DNA of 40,846 nucleotides from Brucella tritici. GTDB taxonomy: Bacteria > Pseudomonadota > Alphaproteobacteria > Rhizobiales > Rhizobiaceae. Numbering within the stretch: position 1 is the first letter of the stretch; every line of letters begins with the position of its first letter. Below the pieces are notes generated by a model that was not told where the DNA came from, ran no database searches, and saw only the letters and a program-made list of their open reading frames with translations. The stretch lies in NCBI RefSeq assembly GCF_902825325.1, contig NZ_CADEAR010000020.1:1-40846 (forward strand). Reading direction: 5' to 3'. This document shows, piece after piece, positions 8,966 through 18,031 of this stretch. Both the position numbers and the translations under genes were made by a program.

Positions 8966-9807
8966 CGTTGATCCCCATCTCAGCGCTTTTATATTCTATA
9001 TGTGATGCATAGAAAATATAATAGTGGTGTTTTTCTATCTGTCCATATTCTGAAAAGCGTTTCTAGAATAATTATCCAATCTGTTACTTGCCGGGACATC
9101 ATTATTGTCAGATTTCATTAACGGCCTTGAGTGGAACCGAAAACCCGTGCCAATTAGTGGAACGCTGTTACAAAAGCGAATTCCTGATGCGTGCCACTTT
9201 CGGCTTCACGAAACTTGTCTTTAAGCGAGGGCTGCAATGCTAGGTCTCCTGCTGTCTAGAAGATTAGTAGTCAGCGGAGAATAGTCGCATTTTGTGGTCG
9301 ACATGACTGCGCGAACCAATCTCAGCTACACGAGCCTAGGGAATTCGTCACGATTCCTGACTGGCAATCAACTTGGAACGTATTCACACGGATGATATAA
9401 CTAAGCTGTTACGTTTCAGAACCCATGAAATCCATATTAATCGCGTATCTTATCTCGCCGTTAGAATTGACGATAACGTTCGAGAGGTAAGCCATTTGCT
9501 TCGACGTATCCATTTGAGCTGTGCATCGTCGCGCGATTATTTTCTTTCCAAAGTGCTGACTTAGCAGCAGCCAACGCTTGCGCAATCCCAATCTGGGCTG
9601 CAGGCGAATTATCTATCTTGTGGCGACGTGCTTCAGAAAGAAGTTCACTGTAACTTCTGGCCAGAGAATGGCAGCAGACCGGTCGCACTGCTGTGCTTGG
9701 TCTGTCATCCAACGAGATGTCGATGCGTCGTCATGCTTTCTATATAAGGAGCTACCAACCAGTTCAGTAGATCTCTGCTTTCCGATATTGACGTGGAGCT
9801 CAGCATC
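8966..9807. other. Long intergenic stretch, no supported gene
   Basis: AT-rich next to the aspT start (likely its promoter), then mixed sequence. Short frames on the minus strand (9461-9712 and 9613-9828) have no ribosome site or motif and overlap each other. No hairpin with a T-run or repeat was recognised. Confidence 0.4.
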
Positions 9808-9833
9808 GGAACAATTTCGGCGTTTCATGAGTT
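9808..9833 (+). promoter_or_regulatory. Probable EcfG-type promoter, ku-ligD operon
   Basis: GGAAC (9808-9812), spacer 18, GTT (9831-9833). The spacer is one longer than the ten exact sites in this window. It sits about 50 bp before the first gene of the ku-ligD operon. Confidence 0.5.
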
Positions 9834-9883
9834 TGTCTCCGTATAAAAATGTATGTTTCGGCGCCAGTATGGAGGAGGGCGAG

Positions 9884-10006
9884 ATGGGAGAATTGTTGTT
9901 CTGGATTGTTCTGGTTGGACTGCCAGTGCTTCTCGCGGGCGGCTTCGCATATGCGCGCTATATGCAGCGTACAGGTGGTACGAGTTCGGGCGAAGATGGT
10001 GCTTAA
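9884..10006 (+). CDS. 40-residue single-span membrane protein upstream of ku
   Basis: A perfect ribosome site (GGAGGAGG) precedes ATG 9884. The product has one hydrophobic span (about residues 4-25, LLFWIVLVGLPVLLAGGFAYA) and a short polar tail (RTGGTSSGEDGA). It ends 20 bp before ku, so it is probably co-transcribed with ku and ligD under the same stress promoter. No family recognised; role unknown. Below the usual length cut-off of gene finders. Confidence 0.7.
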   Translation: MGELLFWIVLVGLPVLLAGGFAYARYMQRTGGTSSGEDGA

Positions 10007-10025
10007 CGAAAGCAGGGATAAATCG

Positions 10026-10883
10026 ATGGCACCCCGCGCAAACTGGAAAGGCCAGCTGAAAATTGATCAGCTTTTGTGTCCGGTCGCACTTTTCACGGCG
10101 GCATCGACCTCTGAGCGTGTTTCGTTTCATCTGATTAATCGCAAAACCGGAAATCGCCTCAACCGGGAATTCGTAGACAGTGATACAGGCAAACCAGTAC
10201 CGCGCGAAAATCAGGTCAAGGGCTATGAAGTGTCGTCGGGCACCTATTTGAGTTTCGACGAAGCGGAAATCGCCGGGGCCATTCCCGAAAGCGACAAGAC
10301 GCTGAATGTCACCCGATTTGTCAAATGCGGCGAAATCGATGATGTCTATCTCGACCGGCCATATTATCTTGCCCCGGCTGGAGACAGCGATAGTTTCGTA
10401 CTCGTTCGCGAGGGCATCAAATCTGAAAATGTAGCCGCAATTGCCGAGACTGTCCTTTTCCGCCGCGCGCGACAAGTTCTGATCCGTGCCGACGATGATG
10501 GTCTGATAGCTACGACGCTTAATTTCGAATATGAGGTACGAGCGGCAGCGGAGGCATTTGCCGACTTGGGCACTTTCAAGTTCGATCAGGAAATGCTCGA
10601 CCTGGCGCAGCATATTATCGACACCAAGATGGGCAGTTTCGACCCCACAGGCTTTGATGACCGTTACGATGCAGCACTGGCAGATTTGATAAAGGCCAAG
10701 ATTGAGGGGAGACCGCTCAAGAAGCCGGTTGCGCCGAAGACTGCCGAGGTTATCGATCTCAAGGAGGCTCTTCGCAAGAGTGCAAGCCTGGGTCGGGCGG
10801 GGCAGGCGCCGACCAAAGCAATAAAAGGCAAAGCCAAGTCCGGGGCAACATCTGGGACAAAGTCTAGAAAAAAGGCCGGTTGA
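10026..10883 (+). CDS. ku: Ku, end-joining DNA-end-binding protein (copy 1)
   Basis: Bacterial Ku homodimers ring broken DNA ends and recruit LigD in non-homologous end joining. The 285-residue protein has the family start WKGQLKIDQLLCPVALFTA, the central beta-barrel region, RPYYLAP and the tail helix region (about 215-260), followed by a lysine- and alanine-rich C-terminus. Start at ATG 10026, chosen because similarity begins at ANWKG; the frame is open upstream but overlaps the small membrane protein. The stop codon is 2 bp before the ligD ATG, so ku and ligD are one transcription unit. Confidence 0.95.
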   Translation: MAPRANWKGQLKIDQLLCPVALFTAASTSERVSFHLINRKTGNRLNREFVDSDTGKPVPRENQVKGYEVSSGTYLSFDEAEIAGAIPESDKTLNVTRFVKCGEIDDVYLDRPYYLAPAGDSDSFVLVREGIKSENVAAIAETVLFRRARQVLIRADDDGLIATTLNFEYEVRAAAEAFADLGTFKFDQEMLDLAQHIIDTKMGSFDPTGFDDRYDAALADLIKAKIEGRPLKKPVAPKTAEVIDLKEALRKSASLGRAGQAPTKAIKGKAKSGATSGTKSRKKAG

Positions 10884-10885
10884 TC

Positions 10886-13390
10886 ATGGGACAGCCGCTT
10901 GAAACCTATCGCAGGAAACGCGATTTTACGCGGACTAAGGAACCACGCGGTAAGTCCTCACGAATGAAAGGTGATCTCTTCGTCGTGCAGAAACACGATG
11001 CCAGAAGATTGCATTATGATTTTCGCCTTGAGATGGATGGCGTGTTGAAAAGCTGGGCCGTGACGCGCGGTCCAAGCCTTGTTTCCGGTGAAAAGCGACT
11101 TGCTGTGCATGTCGAGGACCATCCTCTTGAATATGGGGGCTTCGAAGGCACGATCCCGAAAGGTGAATATGGGGGAGGTACAGTTATCGTCTGGGATACA
11201 GGGCGCTGGAAACCCATTGGCGACCCACATAAGCAATACAAAAAAGGACATCTTGAATTTGAGCTCTACGGGGAAAAGCTCAAAGGTCGCTGGCATTTGG
11301 TCCGGATGCACGGAAAGCCAGACGAGAAGCGAGAGAATTGGCTCCTCATCAAGGGTGAGGATGAATTCGTCAGAAATCCAGATGAACCTGACATTCTCGA
11401 AGAGATGCCGAAATCAGTAAAAACCCGTCGCGTCATCGCCGATGTCGAACACGAAGCGCCAGGTTGGTCGTCGAAAACTGGTCCGATCGACAAGAAGTCG
11501 ACCGCTCAAGAGAAGGGTGGGGGCGCAAATATCAAAAATGCGAAGAAGCGACCGATGCCGAATTTCGTCAAACCTGAGCTCGCTACGCTCGTGTCATCTG
11601 CTCCAGATGGAAACCGCTGGCTTCACGAGATTAAGTTCGACGGTTATCGCATCCAGGCTCATATTGCGGGGGGCAAGGTCGCCCTTTATTCGCGTGGGGG
11701 ACTGGATTGGACTGAAAAATTTGGCCAGCAGATCGCCAGCGATCTTGTTGGTACGGGTGTGAACGAAGCCATATTTGACGGGGAAATCGTTGTCGAAAAC
11801 CAGTCGGGACTGTCCGACTTTTCAGCTTTACAAGAGGATTTAAGCGAAGGGCGTTCGGATCGGTTCGTCTATTATCTCTTCGATCTTCTGCATGTTGATG
11901 GCGAAGATCTCCGCCAGACTCCTCTGGTTGAGCGCAAAACGTTGCTTGAAAAATTAATTTCCGGATCATCGTCAACGCTTCGCTTCAGCGAGGCTTTTGA
12001 TGCCGATGGGGCTGCGGTACTGAAGAATGCCTGCGGACTTGGCCTTGAGGGCATTGTGTCGAAGCTCAGGGAGGCCGCTTATAGAAGCGGTCGCAGCAAC
12101 GATTGGCGTAAGTCGAAATGCATTGGACGACAGGAATTCGTCATTGCAGGCTATGTTCCCTCGACGGCAACGCGAGCGGCAATCGGTTCGCTCCTTTTAG
12201 GTGTACAGGATAAAAAGGGGCTGGTTCCCGTGGGCCGGGTGGGAACGGGCTTTTCGGTTAGGATGGCAAAAGAACTTTACAAACAGCTGCAAGCCATGCG
12301 GCTGGAAGAAAGCCCATTCGCTGTGCAACTGACGGCAGATGAAAGGCGCGGTGCCAAATTCGTCACGCCGCAGCTGGTAGCGGAAATTGAATTTCGTGCC
12401 TGGACTGCCGATAAGCGATTGCGTCACGCGTCCTTCAGGGGGGTACGCGACGATAAGGCTGCCAAGGACGTCATATGGGAGAAGCAAACCATGTCACCTC
12501 GTATTTCCAGTAACGGCCCCGAGGAGATCGACGTGAAGCTCACACATCCCGACCGGGTTTACTGGCCGGGCGAGGGTGTCACAAAACAGGGTCTCGCAGA
12601 TTATTATTCCGCTATCTGGTCTCGCATCGAACCTTTCATCGTCAACCGCCCCCTCGCATTGTTACGCTGCCCAACCGGAATTGACGGAGAACACTTCTTT
12701 CAAAAGCACGCGTGGAAGGGGTTGAATGAACATATTATCGAGGTTCAGGACCCAAAGAACAAGGAAGAGGAGCCTTATATCAGCATTCGGGACTTCAACG
12801 GGCTGATCGGTTTGGTGCAAGCCGCGACGCTGGAAATTCACCCATGGGGTTCGACTCTCAAAAATTGGGAGCTACCGGATACATTGACGATGGATCTCGA
12901 TCCGGGTGAGGGGGTTCCCTGGCCGCGCGTGATCGAAGCCGCAACCGAGATCAAGGAACGTCTAGAAAAACTCGGATTGACGACGTTTGTTAAAACGTCC
13001 GGCGGCAAGGGACTGCATGTGGTCGCGCCATTGAAGCCGAAGGTCGACTGGGACGCCCTCAAGAGCTTTACAAAAGCTATTGCCGACCAGATGGCTGCAG
13101 ACAGCCCTGATCGCTATGTTTCGACGATTTCCAAGGCCAAGCGTAAAGGCAAAATTCTCATCGATTATCTGCGCAATCAGCGCGGCATGACTGCTGTAGC
13201 ACCCTATTCGCCGCGGGCACGTCCCGGTGCCGCAGTTTCCATGCCGCTTGGGTGGGAGGAAGTGACGTCAGCAATAGGCCCGGCCCATTTTACTATTCTC
13301 AACACACCGACCCGGCTGGTCGCATTGAATAGCGATCCCTGGCAGGATTTTCGCAGCGCGGAAACGCCGCTGCCTAAGCTGAAGAAATAG
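10886..13390 (+). CDS. ligD: LigD, multifunctional NHEJ ATP-dependent DNA ligase
   Basis: LigD cleans, fills and seals DNA ends held by Ku. The 834 residues hold three domains in order PE-LIG-POL. The phosphoesterase (about 30-180) has KHDARRLHYDF with the metal-binding His and Asp residues and HVEDHPLEYGGFEG. The ligase (about 225-535) has nucleotidyl-accepting Lys250 in EIKFDGYR and the GLEGIVSK motif. The primase-polymerase (about 550-830) starts LTHPDRVYWP and has catalytic DLD at about 670-672. This order is the Pseudomonas-like one. ATG 10886 is chosen; TTG 10880 is possible and would overlap the ku stop. Confidence 0.96.
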   Translation: MGQPLETYRRKRDFTRTKEPRGKSSRMKGDLFVVQKHDARRLHYDFRLEMDGVLKSWAVTRGPSLVSGEKRLAVHVEDHPLEYGGFEGTIPKGEYGGGTVIVWDTGRWKPIGDPHKQYKKGHLEFELYGEKLKGRWHLVRMHGKPDEKRENWLLIKGEDEFVRNPDEPDILEEMPKSVKTRRVIADVEHEAPGWSSKTGPIDKKSTAQEKGGGANIKNAKKRPMPNFVKPELATLVSSAPDGNRWLHEIKFDGYRIQAHIAGGKVALYSRGGLDWTEKFGQQIASDLVGTGVNEAIFDGEIVVENQSGLSDFSALQEDLSEGRSDRFVYYLFDLLHVDGEDLRQTPLVERKTLLEKLISGSSSTLRFSEAFDADGAAVLKNACGLGLEGIVSKLREAAYRSGRSNDWRKSKCIGRQEFVIAGYVPSTATRAAIGSLLLGVQDKKGLVPVGRVGTGFSVRMAKELYKQLQAMRLEESPFAVQLTADERRGAKFVTPQLVAEIEFRAWTADKRLRHASFRGVRDDKAAKDVIWEKQTMSPRISSNGPEEIDVKLTHPDRVYWPGEGVTKQGLADYYSAIWSRIEPFIVNRPLALLRCPTGIDGEHFFQKHAWKGLNEHIIEVQDPKNKEEEPYISIRDFNGLIGLVQAATLEIHPWGSTLKNWELPDTLTMDLDPGEGVPWPRVIEAATEIKERLEKLGLTTFVKTSGGKGLHVVAPLKPKVDWDALKSFTKAIADQMAADSPDRYVSTISKAKRKGKILIDYLRNQRGMTAVAPYSPRARPGAAVSMPLGWEEVTSAIGPAHFTILNTPTRLVALNSDPWQDFRSAETPLPKLKK

Positions 13391-13405
13391 GCAGAGCTCT
13401 TCGCA

Positions 13406-14206
13406 TCAGCTTTTTTTGTTTTCACCGGCGAGGCTTTTTCGTAGAGCATCCATGATGTTGATAACATTGCCTTCGGTTTCTGGTGCAGTCTTGCGCGGCT
13501 TCGACCCCGTTGCCGTTTTCTTTTTCTTCTTTGCAGCAATCATCGACTGAAGGTTCTTCTGCATTGGGTCCTGAAGGAAATCGGGATTCCAATCTTCCGT
13601 CTTGCCCTTGATGAGCTTGCGGACCATGGAAAGAAGCTTCGTATCGGGTTTGCCTTCCTTAGTATCTGAAAAATAGTCGGTCGCTTTCCGCACTTCATCG
13701 CCGAAGCGCAGCGTCCACAGGACGATCCCGTGTCCGCGTGGCTCAAGCAGCACTGCTCTTTCGCGTCGGTACATGACAAGGCGGGCCAGACCGAAGACTG
13801 CGCTTTTTTCCATTGCCTCCCGAATGACGGAAAAGGCTTCCTGGCCTACTTTGTCGGATGGCGCGAGATAATGCGGTTTGTCGTACCAGATCCAGCCAAT
13901 GCTGTCGCGCGGTACAAATTTGTCGATGTTTATAGTTCTGGTGCTCTCGAGTGCCACAGCCTCCAGCTCATCCTCTTCAAGAATGACATAGCTGCCGTCG
14001 CCTTTCTCAAACCCCTTGACCTCGTCATCATCCCGCACGGGCTTGTGCGTAACCGAATCTACGTACCGGCTGATCACCCGGTTGCCGGTCTCCGCATTCA
14101 AGGTGTGAAAACGCACCTTCTCGCTGTCGCTGGTCGCAGGCGTCAGCTCCACCGCACAGGTGACAAGCGAAAGTTTGAGATAGCCTTTCCAGAAACTGTG
14201 GGGCAC
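13406..14206 (-). CDS. ku: Ku, end-joining protein (copy 2)
   Basis: A second, divergent Ku of 266 residues, beginning SFWKGYLKLSLVTCAVELTPA and containing the Ku core and KPHYLAP, with a lysine-rich C-terminus (AAKKKKKTATG) of the kind used for DNA binding. It converges on ligD with a 15-bp gap and has its own upstream GGAAC-N17-GTT promoter. Multiple ku genes are common in rhizobia, where copies can form different dimers. Whether it partners this LigD is inferred from location only. Confidence 0.95.
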   Translation of the reverse strand: MPHSFWKGYLKLSLVTCAVELTPATSDSEKVRFHTLNAETGNRVISRYVDSVTHKPVRDDDEVKGFEKGDGSYVILEEDELEAVALESTRTINIDKFVPRDSIGWIWYDKPHYLAPSDKVGQEAFSVIREAMEKSAVFGLARLVMYRRERAVLLEPRGHGIVLWTLRFGDEVRKATDYFSDTKEGKPDTKLLSMVRKLIKGKTEDWNPDFLQDPMQKNLQSMIAAKKKKKTATGSKPRKTAPETEGNVINIMDALRKSLAGENKKS

Positions 14207-14233
14207 GACCTGATCCTCCGGGAAGAACAGGAT

Positions 14234-14258
14234 AACCTGTTTGACGCCCGATAGTTCC
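14234..14258 (-). promoter_or_regulatory. EcfG-type stress promoter of ku copy 2
   Basis: Exact GGAAC-N17-GTT on the minus strand (-35 at 14254-14258, -10 at 14234-14236), 28 bp from the start codon. Confidence 0.8.
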
Positions 14259-14279
14259 CGATCAGATTTGTTCAGCCTG

Positions 14280-14305
14280 GGAACCAGTCGCGGTTTTTAG
14301 TGGTT
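14280..14305 (+). promoter_or_regulatory. Possible EcfG-type promoter of topoisomerase IB
   Basis: GGAAC (14280-14284), spacer 18, GTT (14303-14305), divergent from and 22 bp away from the ku copy 2 promoter. If real, transcription starts after about 14312, downstream of the GTG at 14300. Confidence 0.4.
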
Positions 14306-15403
14306 ATACGGCAAGGAAAATACGACTGGGGTTACCCATTGCTTAAAAAGTCTTCCGCTGTCCCACAGCTCAAAAACGCTGCTACTCAGGACGGGCTGCT
14401 TCACGTCAGCGACACCGCGCCGGGAATTAGACGGCTGCGTTGTGGGAGTGGTTTTCGTTATGTCCGTTTTGATAAAAAGGCGATTTCCGCTGCTGATCGA
14501 AACAGGATTGCTAAGCTTGCCATTCCACCTGCATGGAGCGATGTCTGGATATGTTGCGATCAGCGCGGACACATACAGGCGACCGGTCGCGATGCGCGCG
14601 GAAGAAAGCAATATCGTTACCATTCCGCGTGGATGGCGATGCAGGAGGAAACCAAATTCTCAAGTCTGCTAGACTTCGCCCGTGCACTCAGCCGACTGCG
14701 TAAAGCACTTGATGCCGATATGCAGCGACGCTCGCTCTGCCGTGAAAAGGTCATAGCGACCGTCATCTGGCTGATGGATCGGCTATTGCTGCGGGTTGGA
14801 AATCCAGATTATGCGCGGGACAACAAGAGCTTTGGGGTTACTACCCTTCGCAATCGGCATCTGCGGGATGACGGTAAGGAATTGCGGCTCGTCTTTACCG
14901 GCAAATCAGGCAAAACGTGGAGTCTCAAGCTTTCCGACAAACGGGTTGCGCGTATCGTGCGCTCCATACAGGAACTGCCTGGGCAGCAGTTATTTCAATA
15001 TATTGACGAGGCGGGTGATCGCTGTCCTGTTTCTTCCCAGGATATAAATGACTATCTGCGGGTGACCATGCGAACCGATTTCACGTCGAAGCATTTCCGG
15101 ACATGGGCTGCAACGGCAACTGCCCTTGAGTTGCTACGCTGCCTCGATTTGCCTGACAGTGACAGGGTGCAAAAGGAGAGGCTAAATAGCGAAATCGATA
15201 AGGTTGCGCACCTGCTCGGCAATACCAGAGCGATATGTCGGAAGTCTTATATACATCCTGCCATCCCCGAATACTGGCTGGCCGGAAAACTTGGCTCGCA
15301 GATCGATGCCGCTGGAACTATCCGGCTAGTTGCGCCTGAGCTTAGCGATGCCGAGCGTCGCACTTTGAAATGGCTGCTTTTCATCGAGGCGGAAAAGAGC
15401 TGA
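14300..15403 (+). CDS. DNA topoisomerase IB
   Basis: Relaxes supercoils by nicking one strand through a 3'-phosphotyrosine. The product has the bacterial topoisomerase IB N-domain (GIRRLRCGSGFRYV; IPPAWSDVWIC; GRDARGRKQYRYH) and the catalytic domain with SFGVTTLRNRH (Arg), FTGKSGK (Lys), FRTWAATAT (Arg) and the nucleophile Tyr in RKSYIHP near residue 315. The start is unsure: GTG 14300 has no ribosome site and overlaps the -10 of the stress promoter; TTG 14339 is an alternative and leaves the conserved region intact. It diverges from ku copy 2, suggesting a shared DNA-damage or stress role. Confidence 0.93.
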   Translation: MVIRQGKYDWGYPLLKKSSAVPQLKNAATQDGLLHVSDTAPGIRRLRCGSGFRYVRFDKKAISAADRNRIAKLAIPPAWSDVWICCDQRGHIQATGRDARGRKQYRYHSAWMAMQEETKFSSLLDFARALSRLRKALDADMQRRSLCREKVIATVIWLMDRLLLRVGNPDYARDNKSFGVTTLRNRHLRDDGKELRLVFTGKSGKTWSLKLSDKRVARIVRSIQELPGQQLFQYIDEAGDRCPVSSQDINDYLRVTMRTDFTSKHFRTWAATATALELLRCLDLPDSDRVQKERLNSEIDKVAHLLGNTRAICRKSYIHPAIPEYWLAGKLGSQIDAAGTIRLVAPELSDAERRTLKWLLFIEAEKS

Positions 15404-15671
15404 CCAACGGATGACGATGGCTGTTGACGGTTCACGATCTCGCGGCACGATGCGGTTATTGATTGGCAGGCGCAGAACGCCATTGGTCAATGATGGCTCG
15501 ATCAGTATGTTTTAGGTTAGTGGAAAGACTTAATTAACCGCTTTTAACAGCAGGTGGCGAAATGTCGGCTCTCGATCTGGTTGTGACATTAATACTACAG
15601 ACATATTTCATTCATGAGTTATCCTTTAAATAACGAAATAACCTTAGGCTATTAGATCACGGAGAAATGCC

Positions 15672-16358
15672 ATGAAAATTAAGTCTCTTCTTTTGGCGTC
15701 AACTGTTGCTCTTATTGCTACAACCGGTGCGAAAGCTGCTGACGCTATCGTTGAGGAGCCTGCGCCAGTAATCGTTGCTGAACCTGTTTTTAGCTGGACT
15801 GGCGCTTATATTGGTGGGCAGATTGGCTACGGGTGGGGAAAATCGGAATTCGAAGATGCTTTCCGTGTGAAACCGGACGGTTTTCTCGGTGGTATTTATG
15901 CCGGTTATAACTTTGATGTCGGCAATAACTTCATTCTCGGTATCGACGGCGATATCACCTATAATAATCTAAAGGACAACTACAGCGCTACTGACGGAGA
16001 TATTGCTGGTGACCTTGAGAGCAAGTTGCGGTGGTCGGGTGCTGTTCGCGCACGGGCTGGTGTCGCATTTGATCGCTTCATGCCCTATATCGCGGGCGGT
16101 GTTGCCTTCGGTAGCGTGAAAAACACGCTTTCAGCAACGGACGGTGTGGATGAAATCAGCGTATCGCAAAGCAAAACCTATACTGGCTGGACGGCTGGTG
16201 CGGGTGTTGACTACGCTGCTACTGACAACCTCATTCTGCGCCTTGAATATCGCTACACTGATTACGGTAAGAAGGACTTTGATTTTGGCACGGATGTAAG
16301 TGTCGAAGACAAGTTCAAAACACATGACGTTCGTTTGGGCGTAGCTTACAAGTTTTGA
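15672..16358 (+). CDS. Omp25/Omp31-family outer membrane beta-barrel protein
   Basis: Major outer membrane proteins of Brucellaceae; small eight-strand barrels that contact lipopolysaccharide and peptidoglycan. The 228-residue product has a signal peptide ending at AKA (about residue 22), the family N-terminus FSWTGAYIGGQIGYGWG, alternating aromatic beta-strands (GGIYAGYNF, GAVRARAGVAF, YIAGGVAFG) and the C-terminal barrel signature ending in aromatic F (VRLGVAYKF). A GGAGAAATGCC ribosome site precedes ATG. It has its own terminator, so is monocistronic. Confidence 0.95.
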   Translation: MKIKSLLLASTVALIATTGAKAADAIVEEPAPVIVAEPVFSWTGAYIGGQIGYGWGKSEFEDAFRVKPDGFLGGIYAGYNFDVGNNFILGIDGDITYNNLKDNYSATDGDIAGDLESKLRWSGAVRARAGVAFDRFMPYIAGGVAFGSVKNTLSATDGVDEISVSQSKTYTGWTAGAGVDYAATDNLILRLEYRYTDYGKKDFDFGTDVSVEDKFKTHDVRLGVAYKF

Positions 16359-16381
16359 CAAGCGTAATCTCGGAAATATAG

Positions 16382-16408
16382 AAAGGCGGCCTGTGGGGCC
16401 GCCTTTTT
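16382..16408 (+). terminator. Intrinsic terminator of the Omp25-like gene
   Basis: AAAGGCGGCC and GGCCGCCTTT form a perfect 10-bp stem around TGTGG, followed by T residues, 24 bp after the stop codon. Confidence 0.92.
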
Positions 16409-16504
16409 GTTGCAGAGGCTCTTACGAATAATATTCGCCTGGCATTTACGGCTTGAACCCAATATGTTTTTCCTTGGTCGCCTTTGAATCTTCCGCATAC
16501 CGGT

Positions 16505-17602
16505 ATGGAAAAATTTATGGATAGTGCAGTGCTTTTCTTGCATGCGCATGGACAGTCGGCCGATGAAATCCGGATGTTGGATTGGAACAGCAATCCAATC
16601 GGAAAGCCAGAAAAGTGGCCCACTTCTCTGATAACTGCGGTTCAGATGATGCTGGCTTCGCATTTCCCAAAGGCTATTATCTGGGGACCGGAATTCACCA
16701 CGATTTATAACGACGCCTTCCGACAGATTCTCGGTGAGAAAGAGAACTGCATGGGAGCATCATTCCGCGATATTTGGGCCGAGGCTTGGGATGAAATTCA
16801 ACCGATGGTCCAGAAGGCCTATGCGGGTGAGGCCATTTTTATAGAAGACTTTCCCTTGGTGATTGATCGGCACGGATATCCTGAGCAATGTTATTTTACT
16901 TTCTGCTACAGCCCGATTTACGATGAAAGAGGGCGAGTGGCTGGCATGATGGATACCGTCATCGAGACCACGACAAAGGTTGAGGCGGAAAAGCATGCTC
17001 GCATACTGAATGCCGAACTCGCTCATCGAATCAAGAATACCTTTAGCGTTGTAGCAGCGATTGCTGGCCAGACCTTCAATAACAATGCTGATGAAGAGGT
17101 GATCAACACCTTTACCAGGCGCCTGTTTGCACTCGGAAATGCACACGATGTGCTGCGATTGGGCAAAAGTTCTGAAGGTTCCCTTCGTCAGATTGTGAGC
17201 GGAATAACAAACGCGCTGGCGGTGGCGGATCGCGTGCAGATAAGCGGACCGGACGTTCTGATCGGCCCTAAAGGAGCTTCAACGCTTTCGCTTCTAATCC
17301 ACGAACTGACCACCAATGCGATCAAATATGGCGCTCTTTCAAACAGTGAGGGGCGTGTGCTGTTGGAAGTGGCTGTCTCAAAAAGGCAAGACGATGCGGT
17401 CTTCTCGTTGCATTGGGCTGAGTTTGGCGGGCCACCTGTTATCGCGCCAACTAAGACCGGATTTGGCTCCAAGCTGATAAGAATGGGGTTGTTGGGCGCC
17501 GGCGAGGTTGACGCTGACTACCGAACAGAAGGGTTTGCTGTGAAATTCTCTGCCCCTCTTCGCCAATTGCAGGGTGAGGGTCGTCTTTTTGACTCTACTT
17601 AG
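16505..17602 (+). CDS. HWE-family sensor histidine kinase with PAS domain
   Basis: HWE/HisKA_2 kinases of alphaproteobacteria often feed the PhyR-NepR-EcfG general stress pathway. The N-terminal half is PAS-like (about residues 20-150; LDWNSNPIGKPEKWP, YSPIYDERGRVAGM), with no membrane span, so it is cytosolic. The kinase half has the phospho-acceptor His in ELAHRIKNTFSVV, the N-box HELTTNAIKYGALS and GFGSKLI. A WAE segment replaces the usual WxE. Start at ATG 16505 or 16517; the latter has GGAAA at a good distance. No cognate response regulator is adjacent. Confidence 0.93.
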   Translation: MEKFMDSAVLFLHAHGQSADEIRMLDWNSNPIGKPEKWPTSLITAVQMMLASHFPKAIIWGPEFTTIYNDAFRQILGEKENCMGASFRDIWAEAWDEIQPMVQKAYAGEAIFIEDFPLVIDRHGYPEQCYFTFCYSPIYDERGRVAGMMDTVIETTTKVEAEKHARILNAELAHRIKNTFSVVAAIAGQTFNNNADEEVINTFTRRLFALGNAHDVLRLGKSSEGSLRQIVSGITNALAVADRVQISGPDVLIGPKGASTLSLLIHELTTNAIKYGALSNSEGRVLLEVAVSKRQDDAVFSLHWAEFGGPPVIAPTKTGFGSKLIRMGLLGAGEVDADYRTEGFAVKFSAPLRQLQGEGRLFDST

Positions 17603-17731
17603 TTGGATCAGGAATGCTTCATTCCAGTCCCTTTTCGTGATGATCTCCCTTATGAGCAGCAGACAGATGGGTATTTGACGTGTTTGGGCCGCCTTGAGAT
17701 CGGTTCTGAAAGGTCATGCTCGGCCAAAGAG

Positions 17732-17971
17732 TTACGCCAGGATTCCTGACATCGAAGCGGCCTGTTCGAAAGCAAGTCTCGCGTCTTCGGTACTTCCAAT
17801 GTCGTGCGTGCATAAAAGGCAAGCCTTGATAGCGACGCCGAGACTATCTAATTCGAACCTATTCCATTGAGACAGTAGTATATTCTCGGCATCTGCTACG
17901 GTTCTCACCGTCTGCGTAATGCCGTCCGCAATTTCAATGACGACAGCGTCATCCCAGTGCACCTGTTCCAT
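17732..17971 (-). CDS. DUF982 family protein
   Basis: A 79-residue protein matching the short Rhizobiales family DUF982: conserved DAENILLSQW, a central A-K-ACLLC segment and the final ARLAFEQAASMSGIL. Function unknown. It has its own exact EcfG-type promoter 22 bp upstream, giving a short leader, and no co-directional neighbour close by, so it appears to be a single-gene member of the stress regulon. Confidence 0.85.
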   Translation of the reverse strand: MEQVHWDDAVVIEIADGITQTVRTVADAENILLSQWNRFELDSLGVAIKACLLCTHDIGSTEDARLAFEQAASMSGILA

Positions 17972-17992
17972 GTCGAAATCCTTTATACAGTG

Positions 17993-18017
17993 AACCCTTC
18001 ACCAATTCGAAAGTTCC
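17993..18017 (-). promoter_or_regulatory. EcfG-type stress promoter of the DUF982 gene
   Basis: Exact GGAAC-N17-GTT (-35 at 18013-18017, -10 at 17993-17995), 22 bp before the start codon. Confidence 0.85.
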
Positions 18018-18031
18018 GTGGTTCAACAAGT

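Noticed and set aside
9461..9828. Two overlapping minus-strand frames of 83 and 71 codons
   Set aside because: They overlap in different frames, lack ribosome sites and motifs, and neither looks protein-like throughout.
17609..17624. GGAATG/CATTCC short hairpin after the histidine kinase
   Set aside because: Six-bp stem with only a broken T-run; too weak to call a terminator.
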